DNA of 64,000 nucleotides, from positions 105,142,021 to 105,206,020 of the forward strand of contig CM063509.1 in NCBI GenBank assembly GCA_032207245.1, given 5' to 3'. Both the position numbers and the translations under genes were made by a program. Shown here piece after piece: positions 25,632 through 40,600 of this stretch. The DNA is from Pardosa pseudoannulata (taxonomy: Eukaryota; Arthropoda; Arachnida; Araneae; Lycosidae). How positions within the stretch are numbered: the stretch's first letter is position 1; each line of letters begins with the position of its first letter. The notes beneath the pieces were generated by a model. The model saw only the letters and a program-made list of their open reading frames with translations. It searched no databases and was not told the DNA's origin.

Positions 25632-28600
25632 CATGTGTATGTGTGACAAACTAGAAATAATACGTTATTATCATAGTTTTATGATTACTATGCATAAATT
25701 AAAAATTGAGCAATTAAATATTTATAAAATATACATAAATATTTATAGTAATAATCAATAAATCAATCAAACAATATTATATTTACTATAATAAATAAAA
25801 TATGATAAATATAATATCCCCCCTCCCTGATATAGACAATATTTAAGTTTTATATGAGGCTATATTTGTTTGAACTTGTATTTATATAATCAAATTACAA
25901 TAACAAGCTGAAGTTAAAACTATAAAATTGAAACTAAGTTTATAAAGTAATAATAATAATAATTAAAAAAGCTACTGTATTTAATATTTGATTTAATATT
26001 TTTAAAGTTTAACATAGAAAAAAACAAGAAACTAACACTTACATCTTTGGCAATGCTAAAAAAGTCTTTATCACATCTAAGTAAACCCTGATGATAGGCT
26101 TCAATTTCTTCTGGACTCCATCGATCATTTTCTAGAGGAGAAACCATAATTTTAGAGTAGTAGAAAAACAAAAAAATTATTTTCTTAAAAACTAGCTTTA
26201 TTTGGCACAAGTTGGAGGATAAAAGTTTTAAAATATACATTTACATTTGTGATTATTTATTTTCTTTACTAAACAGCAAATAATGTGCTTTAATAATATT
26301 CTCCAATACAAAATAAAACTTCCATGAATAAGTTTATCAAATACTAAAACATTAATTTAAGAAAAATCTTTATGCAAACTGAAGTTTTTTGGAGTAACAA
26401 TTTTCAAATCTAAGCTTTGAGACAAAATAGTACCATTTATATCTAAAACATCACTTAAAATAATAAAATAAAACTCTTGGTCTAAGTAAGGATACTTAAT
26501 GTGGTTCATTGATGAGGAGCACTATAGTAAACTTTTACATACATCAAGTAATTAGTGCAGAACCTGTTGCTTAAGATGAAAATGAAGGATGAGTTGCTAA
26601 GTTTTTTGCTTTATCTTAGGGCATAAGTTGCAAAGTTTTTTGCTTTATCTTAGGGCCTAAGTTGCCTTTCACAACATGACTGCAATAAAGCTACATTGCT
26701 GCTTAGCTAGTCCTGGCAACTAAAAAATATGGGGTAAAATTTCATGGGAGATAGGTAAGATTAATTTATTTGGTTACATATTTATAAATTTTCTAGACTG
26801 AAACAATTCCTTTATATATGCAAATGGTAAATCAACAAGAAATAATTAACTAAAAGAAAGCATTATCTAACAATCAGCTCCAATACACATCTACATTGAC
26901 TGATCACATTCAAGTGATATCCTGGTTGTAAACTTAATGGCCAATGGGGCTTATGTGCTGTTAAACTTTTACATGCAAAAAGGCATATTTAGAAACAAAT
27001 AAAACTTAACAAATAAAAATTACCTGAATACTGATAAGTAAGTAATGGATGATTAGGAGGCAGTTTCGGTCCAACATCCATTAAATGTACAATAGCATCC
27101 TATAAAAGAATAAAAAAGACATCAATAAACAAAATGCTGGGTATCTGCCCAAATAAAATTTTTCAAATCCATGACTTTTCATGACTTTCCCTGATTTAAC
27201 AGATCATTTTCCATGACTTTAAAAAGCTTTCGTTAAAGTATATATGAATAAAACTTCTGCTGTACATACAAATAAAATATATGCTTTTAGAGAAATTACA
27301 GGAATTTTATCATAAAAAAACTATAAACTTACTTTTTAAGTGTTAATAAACTCACATACATAAAAATAAATTGTTGTATCTACATACCTAAGTTTAATCA
27401 TATAGCAATTTTTCAATCAAAATGTTTCCAATTTGAATTCAGGGTACTTTGGTATTATCCAGGTGACCATGAATAATAGCCAAATATAACCCTATAATGT
27501 TTATATACAATATCCCTAGAGGTAAACTTATATTTTGTGCAAAAATCTTAACTAATTTTTATTAAAAATACTTATTACTGTATTAATAAAATTTTAATCT
27601 ATAATTTAAGAAAAAAAACCAGAATAATATATTTTAACCCACCCATTAAGCTTTCTTGCTTTGAGTTTCCTTGGTGAACGAATTTTACTTGGCAATAGGG
27701 TTAATAGGATAATACATAAATACCAAACTCAGTAACATCAGTCAAATGACAAGTAAAAATAGAATTAAACAATTCAATGCATTTTTTTTAATCGGTAGTT
27801 TAGCGGATACATGACTTTCCATGACTTTTACTCATTTTGCTTGAAAAATCAAGACTTTCCATGACAAAATTAATCCACTGTCTAAATCCATGATTTTCAT
27901 GACTTTCCCTGACTTTCCAGGTGCGCGGAAACCATGAAAATGCAGAAAGCTATATACAAGTTGAATAATAGAACAAAGGACTCACTTTGATATTTCCCTT
28001 GTATATTTGGAGTATATGATGAGCATATTCTTTATTCATCCCTCCTCCAGGAATCACAGCACAACATGACAAATCAAGATACATATTAACTGTAAATAAC
28101 AAAAATTTGAAAATTGTTTGAAATTGCAAAATGCAAAATCTACACAAGTTTATCATAACAAATGAAGCAACACCTGCTTTACAGCCACAGTCAAATTTCT
28201 CTTTGACGACACACAGAAGTGATTTACTGACAAGTGATGGCAAACTAAGCTTTGAACTAACAAGTAATATTTATATAGATAAATAACAAAGGACAGATCA
28301 CAATACCTTAAGATAAGCTTTTATTAGTACTTAAATCACTAAAAACTATAACTACATTCACTTTTTAACTGAAATAGAGATGAATATGATAAAGTTTTCT
28401 AGACATTTTACAAAACATTTAACATTATACTTTGACATATATACTAACCTTCTTCCTCTGAAGCAGCATCCAGAGTTGATGGATCCCAAACTTTATCAGC
28501 TTTGTGTTCAACTAGAAGGGCATCTTTAAAATTGGCTGAGAAAAAGAATATAATGTGAGTCTGCTGTGATGTGTACTTGGAATTGAAAAGTACATTACAA

Positions 28601-31600
28601 GTTCATTTGTTTATTTTTTAAAGTCATTACAAAAGAACATTATTAATATTTTAGTTTACTTCACCAAAATAGTCTTTTATTTATAATTAAGCATAGAAAT
28701 GAAAATAAATTTGTATATTAACTTTAGAACCTTTAATTGTTTTATTAACAGTAAAAATTTTGTCTAATAAAAAGAGAAAACAAGCTATAACCAAAATCAT
28801 AAGTTTAAAGTTTATATAAATAGTTTTTTGTAACTCTTTTGCTAGTATATACAGATATTATCAGGGATTTTAAATTGCAAATTTCAGCATATTAAATTGA
28901 AATTATTACTTTTATGAATTTTTGAATGAAATTAGGTTTATTGAAGACAATTGTGGGGATCTGTGGAAGCATTTATTTCTCTTTCTGGCAATCCTAAATG
29001 AGCAAGTTTATTTTTATATCTAAGAAAAAATTTAATTAAAAAAAATTATGTTTTTTATGCATTTTATTTTTTTAGAACATTATCATAGTACATATAAACA
29101 TATAAAAGTTACTTGTAAAACATATACAAGTTACATATAAAAGGATATTTTTAAAACTAAAAATTTTTCATGTGTAACTTTTCATTTAATAGCTTTTATT
29201 TAAAAATCAATTTGTTTTATATTAAATTTAGTCATATATTTACATGAAACAATTTTTGGTGAATTTTACTAACAAATGTGTGAAAGGTGAGAAAAAATTT
29301 ATTTAAAAAATATATACGAGTATAAAAGCTTTATTGAAATGATAAAAAAATACTTTATAATATTAATGTGCAAGGATAAATATTTTAAGACTTAGTAGTT
29401 TAAACATTATTACTTGGGGAAATTGATAGTCAAATATTATTTTCAATTTTGATTTATTAAAAGGTAAATGGTTATGGGAAAGTCAAACTACCATGAAATA
29501 TCTTTTAACAATTACCTTTAAAATAAAGATAAAGCTCAAGTTTTCTTTAAAGTTCCCAAAATATATGAACTACCTTTAGGATCAGAGTACATTCATATCT
29601 GAATGCACAAGGACAGTAGAATAAATTTTAATACCAAACTTGTACTTTTCTCTGTTAGCATTACTTGAAGATATGCCTTTATATTTACAAGTCAACTGCA
29701 TAATAGACTATAAGACTGATGCAGAATTATGGGGATAAATAAGAACTAAAGACTAGGACTTTTTAATAAGAAATGGTTTCTCCATTTTAATATATGCTCT
29801 CATTTGTTAGTAAAATATTTTGGATTTTCACTTTTAGATCTCAAAACTTTACATGGCTGTCTTTACACAGCTCCTTTCGTGTTCTACAAGAAATTCTAAT
29901 AGTTTATGTATAATGAAGAAATTATATGCAAAATAAATAAGAAATAAAAAATATCAGTAACAAAATTTAATTGATTTATCATAGACCATGTTTTTAACAT
30001 AAAGATATCCTTTTGAAAATTAAAAGAAATAATTTAAAAAACTAAATATGAAGCAACTACAAAAGGCATTATGTTAGTTAAAGCCATATTATGAAAATTT
30101 GATGGCCCCTTTCATTTTTGAAATTCCCCAATATTTGATAGAGGGAAATTAATGTTTAATAATTAACTAATAAAGGCATGATTGTACATGCTACACTGTG
30201 CTTATAGGTATTTTTAAACAAGTTTTTAAGTGTTACTAAAAGCAAGTTTAATTGTTTATTTTCAACTTTATATTTCTATTTATTTTCATTGTCACCTAAA
30301 ATTTTATAAAGTAATATTGGTTTGGTTTGGAGTGCTACGGTCTACTTTTTGCAATACAAGGGTTAATGAGACCGGGACCTACAGCTTAACGCCGATTCCC
30401 AATGGCTATGAACATCTATGTCACAGTGGGATTCAAACCCACGAACTCCGGTACCGAAAGCCAGCACCCTAACCGATCGGCCATCAACTTTCTGCATATT
30501 TGGTGAACTTTTGAAATTAAATATTTAAATACTAGGTAAAGTTAATTTAAATTCATAAAAATTATATAACCATTCAACACTAACACTTTTACTCTACATT
30601 TAAACATAAATAAAATTTTAAAACACCATAATCTGCATCAGCAGACAAGGGTTTAAATCACTTCACTGCTCACTTCAGACTGAATCGGAACAATACAAAA
30701 AGGAATTGTTCACACTTGTTACAACCAACATGTTTTAAAAAATAAATTCTCCTTATTCTAAACTAAATAATTTGATTTAAAACTTTTAATGTAGGAAAAT
30801 TGAAGAGTAAACTAAATGCAAAAGGTCATTTGAAGTGATAGTAATAACAATAATAACAACAAAAATATGCATACTTACGATTAAAAGGTGGTATTTTTGC
30901 TTGATAATTTGTTCCAATATTCACATGACTAAACAAGAGTACAGAAAAATTAGATTAAACTCAAATAAAAGTATATAATTTTAGAAAAAAGTTCCTCAAC
31001 ATTTATTAAAAGAATAGCTTACGGAAGAATATCAGACTCTGGGGCTTCAGTTAATTCCTCTTCAGCTTCAGGGGTGCTTTCACCAGTACTAGCTATTTAG
31101 TTAAAAAGAATGAAAAATAAGGAAGTTCATGAAAAATGAATTAAAATAAAAACAATACCAACATTATGAAACTTTGTATAGAAAAAATAATTAAAAACAT
31201 TTTAAATTTCAGGCATTTTTTTTATATTTAGTAAAAAAAGAGTAAATATTTTTTTAAAAGAAAAGTAAGATTAATAACTATTTTAATTACAGTAAAGATA
31301 TTTTCTTTAGATCTCTTACTCTTTATTTTCTATTATTATTATTACTATTCCTATCTGTATAATTTATTTCAACATTATAGTCCTATATATAACAACATAT
31401 TTCAGCTGGTATTTAAGTACAAGATAGACTTTAAAGACCTTTATATACTTTATTACTTGACTTTTAAATGGTAGTTGCTAATTGCAAGAAAAAAAATATT
31501 TTGCTTATAATGAATAATGACTTTGTTCATAGAAATAGAAATTTTTAGTTTAATTAAAGGATACACATGAAAAAGAAATCTTTACAAACCAAAATATGTT

Positions 31601-34600
31601 AGAGAAGAAACCACCTCAGCATGCACTGATATTTAATGAAGATACTTTGCTTTTAAATGTTGGTATGCTATACAATTCTATGTATACTATATTAAAAAAA
31701 AAAAAAAAAAAAAAAATCTTTTGTGGCATAACTTGAGGTTATAAAAATTTACTAACTTTTAACCTTTGCCTTGTTAAAATTTTACTTAATTTATGATATG
31801 AGTGATGATAGTGTATTAAGTCTGTAACTCAACTAGAAGAAAGGAATACCAAAATGTGTGAAGTTGGTGTGGTGAATTATTTAACAATGGAAATGAAATT
31901 ATGAGTTTGCAGAAGTTAATGACAGACATGTTACTCAAAAGTACTGATGAAAGGGAAAGTAATAATGACCGATAAAAATACAGATCTATCACATTATTTA
32001 TTGATAGCCATGAAGTACTTCCATCTATATATCTATGGAATTTTTTAAAAAATCTTTCATTCACAAATAATGACCATTTTTATAATTTAGACTCTATGCA
32101 TACTTTGTTTATTTAACAGTGGTAAAAGTAATGGGTTTCTTTCAAAAAATAAAGTTTTTCAGATATGTGAATTTTATTACATATGTATATTTTTAAAAAC
32201 ATTTGTATACTTATTGACAATATTCAACAGCTGAATTTTTTATTTAGTTTTATTATTGTATTGTCAACATAGCAAAACACTTGTAAGTCTTTTAAATTGA
32301 AATTATACGGTTTCTGAATACAATGATGTATCCCTCTATGCAACTGGGGAATGCAAATTAAGTTTGTGATCACAATGCATTCAAATGATACTTCTGGAGA
32401 CAACAGGCCAAGGTTGAATGTATTTCGCTTGGTCCTTACTTCAAAATTTAGAACCTCTTTTAGTTTTAAAGTCATACTGTTCACCTAGTGATGCACTCAA
32501 ATTGAAATACATAACCTGTCATCTTAAAATTAGTAGCCTCTGGGTAAAAAGTTTGGCTTGTCTAAGTGGCATTAGAAACAGGAATAATAACATGAGAACT
32601 TCATTGATTGTTGTATCAAGGTTTTATTTACAATAAAAAGATTTACTTTATGTCAATAAGAGAGTAACATAAATACCTTTGCGAACCAATCCAAAACTAG
32701 GTGTAATAGGAGCAGACTTTGGAGTTAAACTTCCTGAACCACTGATAATATGCCAAAATAAACCTGAGGCACTACGAACTGGACTCAGCATAGGAGGAGG
32801 TGTATAAGGTGGTGGACTCAATTTCTTGTGATCAGGATTAGATGGGTCCCATAATCGAGGAGAACGAAGTCTACTTGTGTAGCCACAGGTATTCACATAT
32901 GGTGGAATATACAGAGGCTGTATAAAAATATGCAAAAGTAAATTAAACAGGAACAATGTACCTTAAAACTATTTGTTATAGATAGAATATAGTATACACA
33001 AAGTATGCTTTAAGTTTGAAAATAGCATCCAAATTACACTATAAATATCAAAGAAAATGACTTTGCAATCAAAAACAGATTCAAAAGTATTAACTATCTC
33101 ATTTAAATCCAGATTAATTGTTCCTATTTAATTCTGGAAAAATAGGAATAGACTTTTATCATTTATATACTAAAAACTCCTATTAAATAATTGTAATAAT
33201 TTTTTTAATTTAATATTTTATTAGTTAAAAAATACTTAAGTTTGACCAAGAGTTAGTTAAATTTTAAGTTTTAGATGAAGTAAATCTTCAAACTGCAAAA
33301 TATTTTTTTTTTTAATTTCTTATTAGATAGCATTAAAATATTCAATTGTGGAATGCTAAATAATCTTGAAATATATTACCTCTGGTCTTCGCTTCTTTTT
33401 AATTTTCATAGGACTTGTTGGAAGACTAGTGGGGCTCAAAAAGACATCATCATCATTGCTGTCATCTCCAGCTCGTACCTTATCACCATTCACTGGCTTC
33501 ACTTCAGTAAGTGCAGGTGCTGAAGATGTTGGGACTGAAGTAAACTGCATCATTTCAAGTTCACTGACTGAGATCTCTGGAAAAGTCTGGCTCACCCCAA
33601 GGTCATTATTAGAAGTATCAAAGAACACATTGCGTTCCAAACACTGTGTATCAAGCTCAGATATGTCTCTCATGCCCATTATCATAGGCTGTGCTTCTGG
33701 GATGTCTTCAGCAGATAGAACTGGTAAAGCAGCATCACCAGGTGTAATGGCAGTAAGATCATGTTGTGGCAGATCTGAAGAAGTATCATCAATAGTATTA
33801 CCAAGAGAAGATGGCACTAAAGATGAAAACTTTGGAAGATCATTCACAGACGATAAGGAATCAGTTAGGTCAGAAAACGTAGGATTATCAAGACTTAAAG
33901 ATTCACCAGGATCAGAACCTGTACGACATGTGCGTTTGGCAACCACCCTACTTCGCAACAAATCAGCCAGGGCACTGCTTGTAAAAGTTGTGCACGGACG
34001 TTTGGGGTGAATAAAATGATCAGAATCAGAATGACGCCTGTGTTTCTCAGCAGGAGGATGAGGTACACGGAAATGTTCTTTAAGATCTAACTTTTTTAGA
34101 ATATCACATGACTGGGCATCAAAATTATTATTTGAAAGGGAATCGAGATCAGAAGACTGACTAGATGGAGGAAAGCTATTAAATATGGGAGTTTCCTGAG
34201 ACACTGGACTAAGGATGGGTGAAACTTCAGTAATGAAATTGGAACTTTGTTGCTGATTAGATGTATGACTGGCTTGAAAATTAAACGTTTGTCCTTGAGG
34301 CTGAGTAGTATCGGCTGAAGAATTCTGAACTGTATTTTGAGGAAGAAAATTGCGTTTCTGGTTAATTTTTTCTTCAATTAATGCTCTGACATTTGTACTT
34401 GCAGTTTGCAGAGGAGGGTGAGAGGTTGTACCATTTGCCTTTTTATCTCCTTTCTTAGTCTCATTTTCCTGTTGAAAAGAAGGCAAGGATAAACATTTTT
34501 AGAAAATAAAGGTGATACCTATAAATATAATGTATAGCTATTACAAATACAATTAAAAATATTCCAATATCATACTAATCTATGAATTATGCAAATTTAT

Positions 34601-37600
34601 ATCATGGCAGCAAAACTAAAAAACATTACAACTAAAAGTAATTATTTTTAAAATATCTAAAAGTATTTAAAAATAAGATTTTACTGACTACTGTTTTAGG
34701 GAATGTACAAAATTTAGGAATTAGGATATTTATTGAAAGATCTCAATTTAGAAATGAATTGAGATCAATAACTATAGACAAAGGATGTGAAAAACAAATT
34801 AATTAGAAATAAATTTAAGTTCTCACTCTCAAAGGAAAACCCGAGAAAAACAAATGCTATCTGATTAAAGTCAAGGAATGTTTACTATTATTTTTCATTT
34901 TATATAAAATAAATGCAAAGATAATAAGTGTTTTTTAATGTTAGTGTATTATTTGTACTCATTGGAGAAATTTATAACGTTTTTTAAAACTTTACAAATG
35001 ACCATATTTGGATGCATTTTCAAATTTTACGTTTTATTCATACAATAGCTTGGATATTCAATCATATTTGGAACAGTTATCTATTAGAATGTTTGGGCTA
35101 TAAATAATAAAAATTATTGGAAAACAATACAAGTATACAATACAATATTACATTAACAAGTCATTTTCTCCTTTTGCTATTTAATTAATTTTAAAAACAT
35201 TTAATTCTTTGCATTATTTCTGATTAATATTTTAAAATGATTTTATACATACACTCATGCACACACAGTAAATACAGATTTAAATTACTTGAATTTTACA
35301 CAGTTTAGCTGTTTGCTTTTATAAAACACACTATCTAAACATCCGTCTGCTTCAAGCATTCCATACATTTTATTGAAGACCAAAGTTTTTTACAATGTTA
35401 TGTATACTAGTAAATATTAAAAAAGTATACCATAACTTAATGTTCAAAGTCTGTCATAATCACAAGATTAAGAAGAAAAAAAAAAAAAAAAACTTATGCG
35501 GCTACACATTCTTCCTTATACACCTCATATATCATACACATTTTTTTTTATTTAAACTGCATGATGCATTATTAGAATTAACATTTGCACTATCCTTTAA
35601 AGGGTGAAAGTAAGTTCCCTTTTAAAAGGTTATGACACTCTCCAAGTAGAGCTCAAGTACTACCATCTTGTAGAGACATGCATAATAGTATATTGTTCAT
35701 TGTATATTTCATTTACCCTGTATCAAAAAGCAATAAAACAATAACAATTCAAAATAATTTTATTTTCATTTTCACTTGCTTGTTTTAAAATACATTTCTA
35801 AATGTTATAATAGTCCTAATATATTTCAACATTATACAGTCAATCATTTTTTAGTTAAGTCCAGCAATCTTAAATTACATTAAAATTTTCATTATATAGA
35901 TTGCAATCATAAGACCAGGTGCATAACTAGATGTTATAACAGTCCTAAATGCAAAATGTTAAACTTCTACAGTTAATCATTTTTGAGTTATGCCAAATAC
36001 ATATGTTCATATGTAGAGATATCAAATTGAAACTAGTCAAAATGCAATAAGATTAATTATATCTGAGCACTTTTAGATTGATGTATAGTTTAAGCTTTAA
36101 AATTTAAGTTTTCTTGTATGTACAGATATAACCGATTTACCATGGTCAAAAATAATAAGTTCCATTGAAATTTTTACACTGAAATTTAGAGCAAGTACTT
36201 TCTTTACTTTGTACAAGTGAAAAAAAAATATTTCTCAGTGGTTATCTTATTACTGTTACCCATGAAGGTAGAACATTAGCAGTATTATTATGTTTAAAAG
36301 CTGTTTCTATTTATCTTTGCTATTATTAAAAATCAAGTACTTCTATAATATATACTACCTCTTAAAATGACAAGTTTCTACATACATATTTTTTTTATGT
36401 ATTCATCTTAACATTTGATATTTAAATATTTATCTATTTTATTATTCCCTTAGAATAAAATACAAGTTTTGAATACTGTATCACGTTTTAAAGATTTCTC
36501 ATTGGCTGTTTTAATATTTCAACTGTGTTTCAACTTAAAACTTGTAAACATTGAACTTACTATTAAAAATTAATTAACAATAGAGTTTATCTAAATCAAA
36601 TGAGGTCACCATATATGTTGTATTTATAACAATATTAGGAGGAATGATTTTTTTAATGTCTAAATTAAAATTAATCTTAAAACCTTTTGTATACATAAAG
36701 AAAATTACTGTTGAAAGCAAAAATCAACAGTGAAACTAAAAGCATTTTTTTAACTAATGAAAAATATCAATAAATTCTTCTATAATTATAAAAGAGTGTT
36801 AATAAACTGATATTTTACCAAGAGTATATAAATTATATACTTTAGCTTATAGAAATAACAAAAATCCTTTATAAATATAACTTTAGTAAAATAGTTTACC
36901 TAAATCATAACAGAAATTAGACTTTATTTGAACACAATTTAAGAGGGAATTAAAAGCTTCATATAACTTTACAATTCTCAAAATTTTTAATTATACTTCT
37001 CAAGTTATACATTATATAAAGATTGAACAGAAACAATGAAAACACCTTATGTTATACAGCTGACCTAAAAGAAATAATAATGATATTGTTGATGATATAA
37101 TAATAATGATAACAATAATAGTAATATATAAGCACCTTTTTGAAGTAACCTCCATGCAACCTCATATGGCCATTCAATGCAGGAATGTTCTTAAATTTTC
37201 TTTGGCACAGACTGCATTCAACTGGCTTTGGGTCTTGACTGGAAAAAAAAAAAAAATTTCTATTTAAGTATAGGAAATAAAAATCTACGAATTTAAAAAT
37301 TTCCCATTATATTAGGTTGGGGAAAAAGAAATCCATTATTTTTTCTGGAAAATGGCTGTAGTGATTGATATCTTATAAAGTATCGATCAAACAATTTCAA
37401 ATTTATGCTCGTCGTCAAGATATCATTTCCCATTTAAAAAATTTTCTTATTGTTTTTTGTTTGGTCTATTCAGTTGTGAGTTACAGGGTGTTAAATATGG
37501 AAGTCAACAAAGAGAAAATTTGGTACATTTTACAGTTTTTCTTTGATAAAGGCGAAAATGCAAGCCAGGCGGCTGAAATTGTGAATGGTGTTTATGGTGC

Positions 37601-40600
37601 CGATAGTGTAACAGCTAATTACGTGCAATTTTGGTTTTGTCGATTCTGTTCAGACATTTTTGATGTTAAAGATGCACATTGCCCAGGCAGGCTTGTCGTC
37701 AAAAATGTCGATAAAATCACAGAAATAATCGAAGTTGACCGGCATGTTAGTAGTCTTAGCATCACCCAGGAGCTAAATATAGACCATAATACAGTTTTAA
37801 ATCATATGCACAAAGTAGGATTAAAAAAGAAGCTCGATGTTTGGGTGCTACACCAATTAACACACACACAAAAAAAAAAAACCCATGATGGATTGAATTT
37901 CATCTGCGAAGACTTGGCCAAATGGAATGAAATCGATCACTTTCTTAAACGGATGGCAACTGGGGATGAGAAATGGGTTAAATACGACAATATTGTGTGA
38001 AAACGATTATGGTCAAAGCGCGGTGAAGCAGCTTAAACGGTGGCCAAACCAGGACTAACAGCCAGGAGATTCTACTGTATTATTTGGTGAAACTGGGAGG
38101 GAATAATTTATTATGAGTTGCTTCTGTATGGCAAAACACTAAATTTGGATCTCAGCTGTCAACAACTGGACCGTTTAGAGTTAGTGATTGACAAGAAATG
38201 GCCAACAGAAGAAGTGTTGTGTTCCATGTGTGGTAAGTGTGTGTCACAAGCATACATATGTATACATGAACATAAAATATCATCAATAAATTCTGGCAAA
38301 TGTTAGTTTAATAAAAATTTCTAAATATGTAACAATCATATTTGCAGAAAGTATGTTTCCTTTTCATTTTTCCTAATTTAGAAAAATATTTTATTATTAT
38401 TAGCAAAGAGATTTTCACATCACATGCTTCTTTAAAACTAAAGTTTCAAAATCATGTTAAATACATATAAGAAGTTGTAAACAACTCTAAAAGTAGAATA
38501 CAAATTAGAGGTAATAGTAATAAATTTCACAAAAGCCATCTTCAAATATCTGAATATAATATATTTGTAGATTTAAATTTATTGTTCATTACCAATATCG
38601 AGAAGTGGGAACAGAGTTAGGCACTGCATACGACACCTGTAAAAGATTTTAAAATACTTACAAAAATGCAAGACTTAAAAAAAAAATCAAAGTCATCAAA
38701 ATATTTTGAGAAATGTTAAAAAAGAACTTCTAAATATTATTTACAAAATTCAACAAATTTTTACTTATTAATACAGTGAAAAGATGACAACGTTAACTCT
38801 AACAAGGCCAATCAAATTATCTGGTTGTAATAAAAGCAAATATATTTAAACAACATTAAAATGAACACTAAGTGTTATGGTTAAACATTAACATATTTAA
38901 AATAATTATTTTGCTTCAAAGTTTGCAAAAATTTAAAGATCTTTTTCCTTTTTTGAAAATTAATTAAAAGATTTACAGCAATTCAAATTGTAAATCAGGC
39001 TGCAATGTCTCTGTTGTAGCAAAAGGGGAGATGGGAATAAGAACTTATTTTACTGGAAAACACAGTTATATCCACTTATTAATGGATACAAAGCTGATTT
39101 ATAATATGGGAACACCCCACCACTCTTTTTGTCATAAAAGAGGAGTGTAACTTGATTTAGCCTTGAATTACTGTAATTAATCTTGTAACTGATCTCAAAA
39201 GGAAGGAGAAAAAGAATCTTGAAATTTGAATTTACATATCTTAGTAATTTTTGTCATAGCAAAGTAGAACTTTTTGTGCTATAGTTCTTAAGATGAGTTT
39301 CAGTTTTTACTAAATATGATGACACAAAATCAGAAAAACCTTTAAAAATCTAGATTTTGTAGTTTTCACAAAATTGAATTTATAATAATACTATAAAAGG
39401 AATTATTATCTTAAATGAAATATTTTTTTAATTGGAATCAGTGGCTAACAACAATGGCTGCAGAGTAGTTAAGGCCTTTATTATTCAACCTGTATATCTA
39501 ATTCACTCTAAATTAATAATCTTGATATTAAATTTAATAACTAATTACTTGAAACCATACACATAGCAAATAAACAACCAGTAATGAATACTTTAAATCT
39601 ATATCAAAGAATTAGAAGGGAACTACGGCAGGACTTTAACTGTTATAGAGGAATTAATACAACTGCATATTGTTTGAATGAAACTGAATACAAAATCTTA
39701 CTGAGACAACTTTTGTCAAAATTGAGTAACCACAAATTGCAACTTTCACTTTTCTATTCTGTTTAAGACTAAGGCTGCTATAAAAGAGCACCACTTTAAT
39801 AATAAGCTGATAATAAGCAGTAAAGTATTCTTAATATTTCTATCCCATGTTTTTCGAATACATAAGAACGTAAGTGTACACTGCCTACAAACATACTGAA
39901 ATACTATAAACGTACTGAAAGTATAAGTACAGAAATTATTTCTATACCTGTGACCATGGAGATATTAAAACTGAAGATTGCTGCGAAGCTGATTTTTGCT
40001 GTTCTTGAAGAGAAGACAGAAATGATTGATCTGAACGGGAATCTGCAAGACTAGCATTATTTGCATCAGCATTTTGTTGTTGATTAAGAAGTTGTTGCAG
40101 CAAAGGACTTTCAATTTGGTTACAGTTAGATTCTTTAGTTGTAGGTGTTGTGGGAACAGATGAAGTAGTGTTACTTTGATCAGATGATTCAATTTTAACA
40201 ATTTGCATTGATGGTCTAGCATATAAAGAGTCTCCATTTGGATCTTGAAGCCTAACAACAGTGTTAGATCCAGAATCAAACTGCAAGTTCACCTGGCCTT
40301 GGGATGTTAGAGCAACAATTTGCTTTGTTCCAGATGATGAATTAACAACTTCAAAGCAAGCCTCTGGCAAAACTGGTTGTTCCAAAACATTTTGTTCTCG
40401 AGAGTCCTGAGATAATAAATCTGTTTTCTTTGAATCTTGTTTCAAACTGAGCAACTGTGCTTGGGGGAGTTCAGAGCCAGATGAATTTCCTTGTTCTGCA
40501 GTAGTTGTTTCAAAGCTCCTGGTGATCAACTGAGTTGGCTGGGACTGAGAGATAGATTGTGAAGCTCCAAAGTTTTGTGCGAGGAGCAAAGCACCCGTGT

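Larger units (their letters stand above)
31093..32676 (-). other. Intron 8 of the ELM2-SANT gene
   Basis: Contains a run of about 23 A at 31694-31716 and a diverged SINE family B copy. No gene; the frames at 31816-32064 and 32224-32636 carry no motifs. Confidence 0.8.

Noticed and set aside
27140..27933. LTR retrotransposon, because of direct repeats near both ends
   Set aside because: The shared motifs are short and internal, no TG...CA ends, primer-binding site or polymerase remnant can be seen.
33366..34010. 214-codon open frame on the + strand
   Set aside because: It lies entirely opposite coding exon 7 and has no motif; open only because of the S/P-rich codons on the true strand.
34096..34377. 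93-codon minus-strand frame overlapping exon 7
   Set aside because: Out-of-frame shadow of the coding exon; likewise the frames at 39965-40279 and 40988-41179 against exon 4, and 47072-47260 against exon 1.
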